Position numbers and translations under genes: made by a program
In this document: positions 51,927 through 64,000 of the stretch, piece after piece
How the letters are laid out: each line of letters opens with the position of its first letter
Numbering within the stretch: position 1 is the stretch's first letter
The notes under the pieces: model-generated
What the model was told of the DNA's origin: nothing
Seen by the model: only the letters and a program-made list of their open reading frames with translations
Databases searched by the model: none
Assembly: GCA_029706075.1 (NCBI GenBank)
Contig: JAINUG010000131.1
Coordinates: 1,054,001 to 1,118,000, forward strand
Direction of reading: 5' to 3'
Source of the DNA: Aldrovandia affinis
Lineage: Eukaryota; Chordata; Actinopteri; Notacanthiformes; Halosauridae
DNA length: 64,000 nt

Positions 51927-52480
51927 TCACCAGTCCATAAGCATTTCTAGGAACGCAACATTTACACTAGGCGGCGGTTTGTGACTTGTAAAGATGTCCG
52001 GGTTTGAAACATTGCGTTTGATGGTCTTGAACAGGATGACGGTCACCTCCTCAGCTAAGGCTTGTTTTCTTATTCGGTAGAGGCGTTGCACTCTGTTTCC
52101 CATATCTCCGGCTTTCGGGGGTTGGACAGCTTTTTATAGAGTTTCTCAAAATTCAAATAGAAATAATTTTCATCAGGCCTGTAAAGGCAACTGTGCTGAA
52201 GATGATTAGGGTGGCTAACTATACACCCATAGCAGTTCTCTTTCAAGTCCTGCTCAATAATATAGTCCAAGATGCAGGCTATTGACACTTTTAACATTCT
52301 GACTATCCTGAAAGTGGAAACACTGTCAGGAATAGGGTCGGTAGGAGGTGTTGGCAGTAGAAAGGTCAGGTTGCTTTCGCCCAATTCTTGCCCCAAATGC
52401 TCCAGCCATCCCGAGGTGTCTCCAAAGTCAATGGTCCCATCACAGGCACTGCTATCTTGGCTGTTAGACACGTGAGCCAT
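51927..52480 (-). pseudogene. Unrecognised gene of the large element, Cys/His cluster, frameshifted
   Basis: From ATG at 52480 (MAHVSNSQDSSACDGTIDFG), it is open to 52070. It contains CYGCIVSHPNHLQHSC, a C-x2-C-x3-H-x5-H-x-C cluster that could bind zinc, then NYFYLNFEKLYKKLSNP. At a C-run near 52113-52120 the frame slips, and coding-like sequence continues in another frame (EEVTVILFKTIKRNVSNPD) to a stop at 51927. The upstream part of the gene is probably 52616-52908, separated by a SINE fragment. Confidence 0.5.
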
Positions 52481-52489
52481 GTTTTTGCC

Positions 52490-52612
52490 TCCGATCAGGC
52501 TGACGACCAGGGCCGGTCTGGGTGAGACGCAGGTTTCGATCCGCATCCCTGACGGGCAGTGCACACCATTCCGAAGCGTGGTGTGTTAGACCGCTACGCC
52601 ATCCGCCAGCCC
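52490..52612 (-). mobile_element. SINE fragment (Leu-like head) splitting the minus-strand gene
   Basis: Minus strand starts GGCTGGCGGATGGCGTAGCG with B box GGATCGAAACCTGCG and ends early at CCTGATCGGAGGC. It keeps the frame open through the junction, so a spurious fusion start can be read within it. Confidence 0.75.
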
Positions 52613-52615
52613 CTA

Positions 52616-52908
52616 TGGGGGTTTTTCAAACCCAAATCCCACTCTTGGTTTACGCTGCAAAGCTCTTCTCTGATTTTGTACCAGTCATTCCCAAAATATT
52701 CAATAAAAGTTGTGTCTGCATTAAACACTGAAGACTTTTCCATATTATACAGCTTGACCGTCCCCCTCACTGTATCACATTTGTAGCTGCCAATTATTTT
52801 GTTTGAAGTAGGCCATTGCTGCTCCAATGATTCTGTAGATTCCAACAAGATCCTAGCTTTAAACTGAATTACTTTTTTCGGGGCACGAGGGCAGATATAA
52901 TGAGACAT
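52616..52908 (-). CDS. Upstream part of the minus-strand gene of the large element
   Basis: MSHYICPRAPKKVIQFKARI opens at 52908, followed by SYKCDTVRGTVKLYN and TTFIEYFGNDWYKIREELC, ending DLGLKNP at the SINE. No family recognised. Charge and hydrophobic pattern are those of a folded protein, and codon use shows few stops in this frame only. Confidence 0.45.
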
Positions 52909-53080
52909 AGCACTATGACGCTTAGGCCAGATTTTCTCAAAATGTCCAGAAAAATGGCTTTACATTTATATTCGCTGTGCCTGTTTTTACAGCTGTTTTG
53001 GATGTCATTTAGTTTCAATTTTAAAGATGCGTATCGACAGAAGTGTGTAAGTATCCTGGCCCGCTAGCCAGACTTGTTCA

Positions 53081-54672
53081 TTACAATTCAAAAATATTAC
53101 CTTGTTCAAAAACACAGATGTCATTTCCACTGGTTGTAGGGTCGGTTGGGGAATGCATTATCCTTTGAAGATGGCAAATGATCTTTTTCAAAAAACACAT
53201 TACCACTTCGGAAGAGTCATACATGTTACGTTCTGAGTGTCTGTTCGGTTTGTTTTTGTACTTTGTTTATTTTTCATCGGTCATAATTCATTAATCTTTA
53301 TTCTGTATTCTAGTTTCATCATTCTGTCACGTTCTGTTCCCTTGTTGTCTTTGTTCCGTTTATTTCAAGATCCACTCCTTGTCTTGTCATGCACTTCGGG
53401 AGTTTATACATTTCGGTTTTTTTTCCGGCTTCGCTTATTATCTCGTTTTCTTCCTTTCTTACTTTCTAGATTGCACTTTGTATATATTAGTTAGATGTAT
53501 ATAGTACTAACCAACTAATCTACTAACGTTAGGGATTTAGATTAAGTTACTAACAGTACTAATCACTAATTATCTCACACTTCTGACTATCGCTGTCTTT
53601 CTCGCTTATTATCGTATCCCTGATTAGCTTTTCACTTTCCCTTTCATACGCACGCAGCTTCTCTCTTTGCATTCCTCCCCTTCTAGCTATGCACGTGTCT
53701 GCCTGATCTCCCAGGTCGTTTATTGTCTATATGTTTGTATGTTTCCCAGTCCGTGTCTTTCGTTGCCCCTCGTTATTCTATTAGCGAATCCCCTCGTTAT
53801 TAGATTAACGATTCCCATTGTTTACACCTGTGTTCCTCCCCTCTCTCCTCCCAGTCACACCTGAGTCCTATTGTGTTCCCTTCCCTGCTTGTATATAAGT
53901 CTATGTTCTTTCCTGTTCTGTACCTGATCATTATTCCCTGAGCCTACTTTTCCGAAGCCAGTGTTTATTGTATTTTCCGAGACTACCCTTCTGTTGACTA
54001 CCCCGAGCCTGCCTAGCGATTCTGTTCTGTTTGCCTTTCTGCCTGCCCGTTTAGACCTTTTTGACTGTTTTCTTGACCTCCCTTTTGCCTTGTGATTTTG
54101 TACCTTTGCCATATCTGATTCCTGGTTTTGACCCCTGCTTCCCATTAAACTACTCTTTTGCCAATATCCTGATCTGCGTCTGGGTCCTTATCCTGATCCT
54201 CACAATACAAGAACCTAGGGGTGACGACACAATACATAGTTTGGGTGCCCCCTTCAGTGTTTTTACAGCTGTTTTGAACTTCAGAGGCCATATCTAAGTC
54301 CACTGAGTTTAGGAACAGCTGAGGGAGACCACCTGTCACATAATGGGTGTGAGTTTAATCAAAAACACAGATGTCATTTCCACTGAAGTTAAGGTCGGTT
54401 GGGGAATGCATTATCCTTTGAAGACGGTAAATTACCTTGTTCAAAAAACACATTGCCGCTTTGGAAGTGCCATACCAGGACCTAGGGGTGACGACGCAAT
54501 TGGGAAACCCTTCGTTGGACCCCCCCCTAGGGGTGGGAACCGCAATGTCAAAAGGTACCACATTTTGCGAATCTATGTTAGCAAACCAAAAAAAAATGTT
54601 TAGTTTCAATTTTAAAGATATGTAATCACTCCTGTCTCTGTTAGCATACTTCTTGCAGTTACTTCGTGCAGA
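53081..54672 (-). repeat. Right inverted terminal repeat of the large element
   Basis: Inverted match to 46917-47465 after removing the LTR at 53224-54204. It keeps a block missing in the left arm (GGACCTAGGGGTGACGAC, CACATTGCCGC). Shorter pieces of the same sequence (TTTTTACAGCTGTTTTGGA, TTTCAATTTTAAAGATGCG) also occur at 52990-53035. Confidence 0.85.
53219..54209 (+). mobile_element. Solo LTR with 5-base target duplication
   Basis: LTR 53224-54204 starts TGTTACGTTCTG and ends ATCCTCACA, flanked by ATACA on both sides (53219-53223, 54205-54209). CT-rich promoter-like sequence and a TTCCCATTAAACT region are typical of fish Gypsy/ERV-type LTRs. Removing it restores the inverted-repeat match exactly. 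Confidence 0.88.
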
Positions 54673-54689
54673 AAAAAAACTAGACATCG

Positions 54690-55165
54690 GCTTGCCAATG
54701 TGAGTCTATATTTTTTGTTTAAATTTTAAAGATAGGCTACGTATCGCCGCAGTATGTTGCTAACAAAAACCCAGTGTCCTTTTTTATCTTAAAGATACGT
54801 ATCGCTGCTGTATGTTACTAACAAAAACCCGGTTTTGTTTCAATTTTAAAGATACGTATCGCCCCTTCTGTGTTTTTTACAGCTGTTTTGAATGTTAGAG
54901 TCTAAGCCCTATGCGTTGCGTAATGGGTGTGAGTTTAATCAAAAACACAGATGTCATTTCCACTGAAGTTAAGGTTGGTTGGGGAATGCATTATCCTTTG
55001 AAGATGGTAAATTACCTTGTTCAAAAAACACATTGCCGCTTCGGAAGTGCCATACCAGGACCTAGGGGTGACGACGCAATTGGGAAACCCTTCGTTGGAC
55101 CCCCCCAGGGGGGCCCTGCCCCCTCACTGTGGGAACCGCGATGTCAAAAAGTCACATTCTTAAGT
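54690..55165 (+). repeat. Extra partial copy of the element's terminal repeat
   Basis: 54922-55107 repeats 54342-54530 almost exactly in direct orientation (AATGGGTGTGAGTTTAATCA, CCAGGACCTAGGGGTGACGA, CCCTTCGTTGGACCCCCC). Three TTTTAAAGATACGTATCGCC-type words lie at 54730-54865. It is either a tandem duplication of the right arm or the end of a second element. Confidence 0.75.
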
Positions 55166-57448
55166 GACAGCTCTCACTAGAAGAAAGCCATATAATATCT
55201 ATATATCATATATGTTACATATATTTGATAGAAATTTGACCCATTGCGCTGTATCCATTGATCAGTAGAAATATCATCCTAGGAACAACTGAACAATATT
55301 AGACGACTGTCTATATGAAACTAATCAGATTAAATATGGACATATCCATAGCTGCAGATAATTGGAAAATGTTGAGTTTGTATGTTAAGAGGCTTTAAGA
55401 GGTCTTGATGCGCTACCTTAGGTGGCCATTGTAATATATTGAATATCTTGAATATTTCAAATTTATTTTTTCACTGACATCATTTCTTCACATGACACAT
55501 GTATAAATTGTATAGTTTTCCAACAGTATTTCTGTTATTATATATGTATAAATTGTTGTGATTGCTGATGTAAGTCAAGATAAATAAATATATTTGTGTC
55601 TTTTTACATGAAACATACAGGTCAAGCCTCAGAACCTGTATTTATATAGCTATACTGTATATATAGAGCTGATTTATAGGCTGTGTATTGTCACACTGTC
55701 ATTGTCACACTGGCTACGTTTAGTCTTATGTAAGTATTTGAAATAAAAGTATTCCAAGGGTATTCAATTGCCTGATTTCATACTGAGTGATAATGAACAA
55801 AAAATAGTGAGAAAATGGCTTGATATGTAATTAGATTAAAAAACAGCTCATGAAAACCCAATAGTTTACAGAATGGAAAAAGCAGCAAATTAAAAAATAA
55901 TCAAAATTATTAGTTAAAATGATAAAAGTATATAAAATTAATTATATACTTGTTGAGGTACCTGAAATACACATCAAATATTAAATTAGTTAACATTTCA
56001 TTTAATGAGGAATATTTATTGGCTTGCTTAATGCTGAGTGAAGATAATGTATTATATTACCTCGTACAGTAATAATACACTATGATTTTTAGATATTTAC
56101 ATTTTTAGAATGTGCAAATTACATGTGGAATTCACACACATGTACACTCATACTCACATCCTTGCATGCAGAAAATGGAGGAGAATAAAGAAACACTTTC
56201 CTGAGAAGATAATTGTGGTCTCGGTCATATGTTTGTGTAATTGCACACACACAAAAGTATAGAAACAAGTCATTTCAAACAATTCCACAGTCACTAAAAT
56301 TAAACTTATGTATCAAGGCCACTGGCTTTAATATTCTCTACAGCAGTGGTTCTCAAACCTAATATATACTGTATGAACTAGGGTAGTACTGAAGACTTAT
56401 CAGTGGACAACATTTTAATTTGAAGAACTAAAGAACATAATCATCAAGGAGGAGAAAAATCACAGTAGTTTGTGACCAACATCATCCATTTGCTAAATTA
56501 GGGTTTTCAAAAATGTTGACCACGTGGTCTAACACAGAACAGTCATGTATTCTCTCAGATCCACAAGAAACTTGTTGTGCCTGGTACGTGGTCGTAATTT
56601 ACTGTGGGAAAAACTGCATGGTATACTGTACAGTATTTCCAATATGCAAATGCAATTCTTCTTACAGTTTCAAGAGTTTGGTCCTGTACGCCATGTCAAG
56701 AGGGGAAGACTTTTTAATACAATCCAGAAAGCAAAGTCATCTTCATTACCATCTATCAGACCCACACTTACACACACACTCAAAAAATCTGACAACGCTT
56801 GATGTTACTAATTAATCTACTTTTTTTCTTTGTTATGAGCAGCCTTTATGCATGGTAAATTAATACAGTAACATTTGACTGTCAGTTAAAGTGCATAATT
56901 CTACTTACTTTTTTTCCCCCTAGCTTTCCCACTATTTGAGAAAAAAGGTCTTCATATGTAAATGATTTCTGACTGGCAGGATAGAGAACCACAGTAAGTC
57001 ACGGTGATTATGTTATGAAAAATTCTAATCATCAGTAAAATGCATAGATATTAAGCTAACATGTTACATCAATATTCTAAATCTACAGTCTGGCAACAAA
57101 TTGTCCCATAGGATCAAACTGATTCCAACAGTTAAAGAGGAGGAGCCTGCGTCAACTTATCTTTATGAGAACAAACTTGCTGATTAAAGAGTCTGGTTTT
57201 ATAATAGTTATGTCCAATACATTTTATTCTAAACATGTACATCCTATTATTAAATGTATTGTGTCATCAAACATGATTGATGTCTACGTACAGGAGTATA
57301 CTTGCATTCATTTCTAGATTTTGTTCAAACCAGTTCATGACAGTTGAGTTAAAAAGAAACCACCTTTGTGGTACACACACTCCACTCATCTATTTGCCAT
57401 CAGAACATACAGGGTTGTTGTTTGTTCAAAAACAACTGTGCCTGATTG
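55166..57448. other. Intergenic sequence between atp5me/element and pde6b, no gene seen
   Basis: AT-rich. I see no exon with a C-terminal prenylation (CAAX) signal for the phosphodiesterase. Two overlapping plus-strand frames at 56513-56815 carry no domain. Confidence 0.45.
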
Positions 57449-57768
57449 CAAGCGAGGGACCTTGACGCGTGGTCCAACGATGGAAGGAGGCGTTTTCTGT
57501 AATGCATAATAGATTTCACAGCCCCCCCATTGGCCTAGAAACAGGATTGGGACAGGAAACAAAAATGTTGATCAGTAAGAGCAGAAAAAAATCGAAATGT
57601 TTGTTTTTTAAATTAATAGAAATGTAAGAGACTGCCTTCTGGTAAAGGCGAGGAGTAAACTTTAAATCCAGCAGCGATGGTGCCTGTGTAGCTGTGTGGC
57701 AGACTGCTGCGTCCTGGTGGCTTGGCATCATCGTTGGACCACGCGTCAAGGTCCCCGCTTGCTCTTCT
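57446..57768. repeat. Short inverted-repeat structure with 67-base dispersed segment
   Basis: GGGACCTTGACGCGTGGTCC plus flanks (57449-57483) recurs inverted at 57729-57762, about 33 bases in all with one extra base in the left copy. Between them is a 67-base segment (57480-57546, ATGGAAGGAGGCGTTTTCTG...) that also occurs exactly at 58860-58926. The right arm abuts a possible splice acceptor (TTCTGCAG) for pde6b, but the frame there gives no CAAX tail. Confidence 0.7.
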
Positions 57769-58560
57769 GCAGGATCCTGTCATTTGGGGGGTGAGACAGC
57801 TCTCGCCCCTGTGCAGTCAGACTGAATGGCTGTGTCAACCCTGCGGCGTATCCATCCCTCCCTGACCATCCTGGATCTCTAGCACACTGAGCATGTCTTG
57901 GATCCTGAGCCTCCACTTGGATTGTTGTTGACGGCTATGCATTAAGATAAACAAGAGAATGCCCTTCAGCAGGTGGCCTATTATATTTCATAAGAAGTGT
58001 AAGATGAGGCCACACAAGATGAGGTCTTATTGACTCCTGCGTATCCAGCCCCATACATTCAGCATACCGGATTATTCACAGGTCATTGTGTAGAATAGAA
58101 TGGGATAGAATAACAACTCAAATGTCTTGCACAATGATGATGAAGCATGCTTCTTAAAAATTAAGAATTTACTTTCAAATTACAGTACTGTACTAAATTA
58201 TTAAGGAAATAATTAGGTGTGATCATGCGCACATGCAACAAAAGGTACAGTACAGTGAACACTTTATTGCAGACAAAGAGAAAAGATGTTCTGCTCTCCA
58301 CTGGAAGAAAATCTTCTCTCTTTGGAGTGATAAGATAGATTTTGGCATTGAAAAGGCCACTGGAACAGACATAAAAATGTACATAATATAAACTGCATTG
58401 AGTACTGAACAATGAAGGCTAAACAATACACTCTGAAATATTGTATTGTGGTCATTACAAAAACTGAGTTGAGAAAACTGTCTACAAAAACTATTGAATG
58501 TTAAATCGAGAGTTATGTTTAATAAGTCTATGCCAACTTGTCAACATGTTGTAATGTAAA
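57769..58560. other. No gene seen
   Basis: Three overlapping minus-strand frames at 58161-58455 lack any domain or splice context. Possibly pde6b 3' untranslated or intron sequence. Confidence 0.35.
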
Positions 58561-58840
58561 CTACCAGTCAAAAGTTTTAGAACAGCCATATTTTCCAGTT
58601 TTTACTGAGATTTAAGCAGTTCAAGTCCAGTGAATAACCTGAAATGGTACAGGCATAGGAGTGGTTCTGGGGTACTGGAATTACAGTCGACAGCTCGGCG
58701 AGTCTCAGAGGAGGCAGCACTTCGCCTTTGTCACTGCCAGTCACAGGACTACGGCAGCAAACTACGAGTTCTTAGTTCTGGGATTGAACTAAGTACAGCG
58801 GGAGTAATTGGCTACCAAATTGGGAGAAAAAACGGGGTAA
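58560..58840 (+). mobile_element. Tc1 end fragment joined to a SINE tail
   Basis: 58563-58652 matches the left end of the Tc1 at 25376 (CAGTCAAAAGTTTTAGAACA, TTTAAGCAGTTCAAGTCCAG). It passes directly into a Glu-like SINE tail (58653-58838: AGGAGTGGTTCTGGGGTACT ... TTGGCTACCAAATTGGGAG). Confidence 0.7.
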
Positions 58841-59630
58841 AATCGTTATCGACCAAACAATGGAAGGAGGCGTTTTCTGTAATGCATAATAGATTTCACA
58901 GCCCCCCCATTGGCCTAGAAACAGGAAGAGGTATTGTTTTGAAGCTTCTTGGCTACACAATGCAACTTTCTGATTGGTTCTACGACAATGCATATCAAAG
59001 TTATGGACCAAAAAATGGAAGGAGTGCCTTTTCATTTTCACATTTTATTGGCAGATTTATGGTAAGATTCCACTTTGAATCCAGAAATCTCTGCTTCCGT
59101 TTACCAGAAAAATGTGAAAATGCGAACACCACGCGGCGAGAATATTAGCTTTTAAATGGATTAAAGATCGGTTAAAAATTGTTTCTTTTATAAGCGTTTG
59201 AAGAAGAGGAGTTATTTTCAAGGCACCCCCGCCAAGGTCGGTCTCAATATTTCCAACTGCTTTGGCTGCCGTCATTATTTTTCATTGTATTCAGTCATGT
59301 GAGTTTCATATTGGTCCCAACTGGATCAAACATAAGGAGTATACTGTATTAATAAAAGGCCACGGAGAGTGCCTGAACTATTGGCTTTCTACTGACAAAT
59401 ACATGAGGGAAATAAGCCCATGGGACCTCATCTTGCTCTTTTAATATGTTTCTTCCGATGGACTGTACTTCATACATTAGGGTTTGTGTTTCTTCGTTAA
59501 CGGATATGTACCTATGATGTTTTCCCAGAAGAGGAGTTGAAGACCAAATAGGAACTGATGCTCAACTGCATCTGATTGTTGCATGCTGGCTATGTGGAAC
59601 GGTGAGGCGAACAGGACGTGGTGGCCCCTT
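58841..59630. other. Unassigned, includes second copy of the 67-base segment
   Basis: 58860-58926 equals 57480-57546. The flanking open frame (58630-59148) runs out of a SINE and has no known domain, though TMQLSDWFYDNAYQSYG and SHFIGRFMVRF look protein-like. Confidence 0.4.
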
Positions 59631-59632
59631 AC

Positions 59633-63663
<4,031 letters not shown>

Positions 63664-64000
63664 CTGCGGGTTTGAAATTACAGGTAAACAAGATTTTTTT
63701 TTTTTTAAAAAGAGCAATTCAGAGCCAAACAAGTAACCAAAGAACCCAGTAATGTAAAATATTGTATGAGTTTTCCACACCCTCTGCTAACCCAGTACAG
63801 TATTAGTCTTGTTCAAGTCAAGTCAAATGTATTTGCCATATGTATACAATACTAACTATCTAACTAAGTTAATTAACTTACCAGTGATGGACTGATCAAA
63901 CTTAAAGTCGCGTATGTTTCAAAAGTTTGTCATCTTGCTTGGTACGCGATTAACATTTGAGGATGCAAATGCGTACTGGCGTATCACTTATGTGCACCCC
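63664..64000. other. pde6b intron sequence at the window edge
   Basis: No further exon is visible. A poly-T run follows at 63694-63706, and the next upstream exon must lie beyond the window. Confidence 0.45.

Larger units (their letters stand above)
46917..54672. mobile_element. Large unrecognised element with long inverted terminal repeats
   Basis: The left repeat (46917-47465) and right repeat (53081-54672, excluding a later LTR) are colinear inverted copies beginning TCTGCACGAAGTAACTGC. Internal landmarks include GGATAATGCATTCCCCAAC, GGAAATTACATCTGTGTTT and CGTCACCCCTAGG. The interior holds intron-containing plus-strand exons (47505, 51071, 51214, 51368), a plus-strand frame at 51699 and opposed minus-strand frames (51927-52908). 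Subtracting later insertions leaves about 3.4 kb. I recognise no DDE, helicase, polymerase or capsid motif. It could be a derivative of a large DNA transposon or of an endogenised DNA virus. Confidence 0.75.

Noticed and set aside
46917-54672. Interpretation as a Polinton/Maverick or a herpesvirus-piggyBac (Teratorn-like) element
   Set aside because: No integrase, polymerase B, packaging ATPase, capsid or piggyBac motif is visible in the interior, and the core is only about 3.4 kb. It remains possible only as a heavily deleted derivative.
57446-57766. Last exon of pde6b starting after TTCTGCAG at 57766
   Set aside because: The site and phase are acceptable, but no frame ends in a prenylation motif and the region is half of an inverted repeat. 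Not called.

Overview
This window is nuclear DNA of a ray-finned (teleost) fish. The evidence is long introns with GT-AG sites, teleost-style hsp30 genes, and very dense fish-type repeats: Tc1/mariner, hAT, PIF/Harbinger-like, tRNA-derived SINEs, L2 and CR1 LINEs, and LTR elements. Nothing bacterial is present.

Layout. (1) 1309-31991, minus strand: twelve exons of a divergent CARM1-family protein arginine methyltransferase (carm1l-like). The start codon is in the window and the C-terminal exons lie beyond base 1. Exon phases agree throughout, except that exon 11 has lost one base and is frameshifted. The introns hold most of the Tc1 elements, SINEs, an intact-ended hAT (9706-11303) and a large foldback element (about 26445-28410). 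(2) 32444-36035, minus strand: two intact intronless hsp30-type small heat-shock protein genes, with a third copy between them that keeps its heat-shock promoter and both flanks but has lost most of its coding region. (3) 36850-41905: a CR1 LINE broken by a SINE and an L2 fragment, followed by a long decayed L2 LINE. (4) 41938-42333: an unrecognised reading frame with protease-like motifs. (5) 43155-44354, plus strand: the last two coding exons of atp5me (ATP synthase subunit e). (6) 46917-54672: a large element with about 550-600 bp inverted terminal repeats and its own intron-containing, opposed reading frames of no family I recognise. It is riddled with later insertions: a SINE, an LTR retroelement carrying a coiled-coil reading frame, and a solo LTR. 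This is the strongest candidate for something undescribed. (7) 59633-63663, minus strand: four exons near the 3' end of a photoreceptor cGMP phosphodiesterase, most likely pde6b.

How the parts relate. pde6b and atp5me face each other tail to tail, as they do in human 4p16.3, so this is conserved synteny stretched by insertions. The hsp30 promoters carry heat-shock elements and TATA-like boxes and should be stress-inducible. Much of the rest is a layered record of transposition in which target-site duplications allow the order of insertion to be read.

Limits: all family names come from reading translated sequence by eye. No alignment, database search or expression data were available. Exon borders were chosen by splice consensus plus reading-phase consistency.
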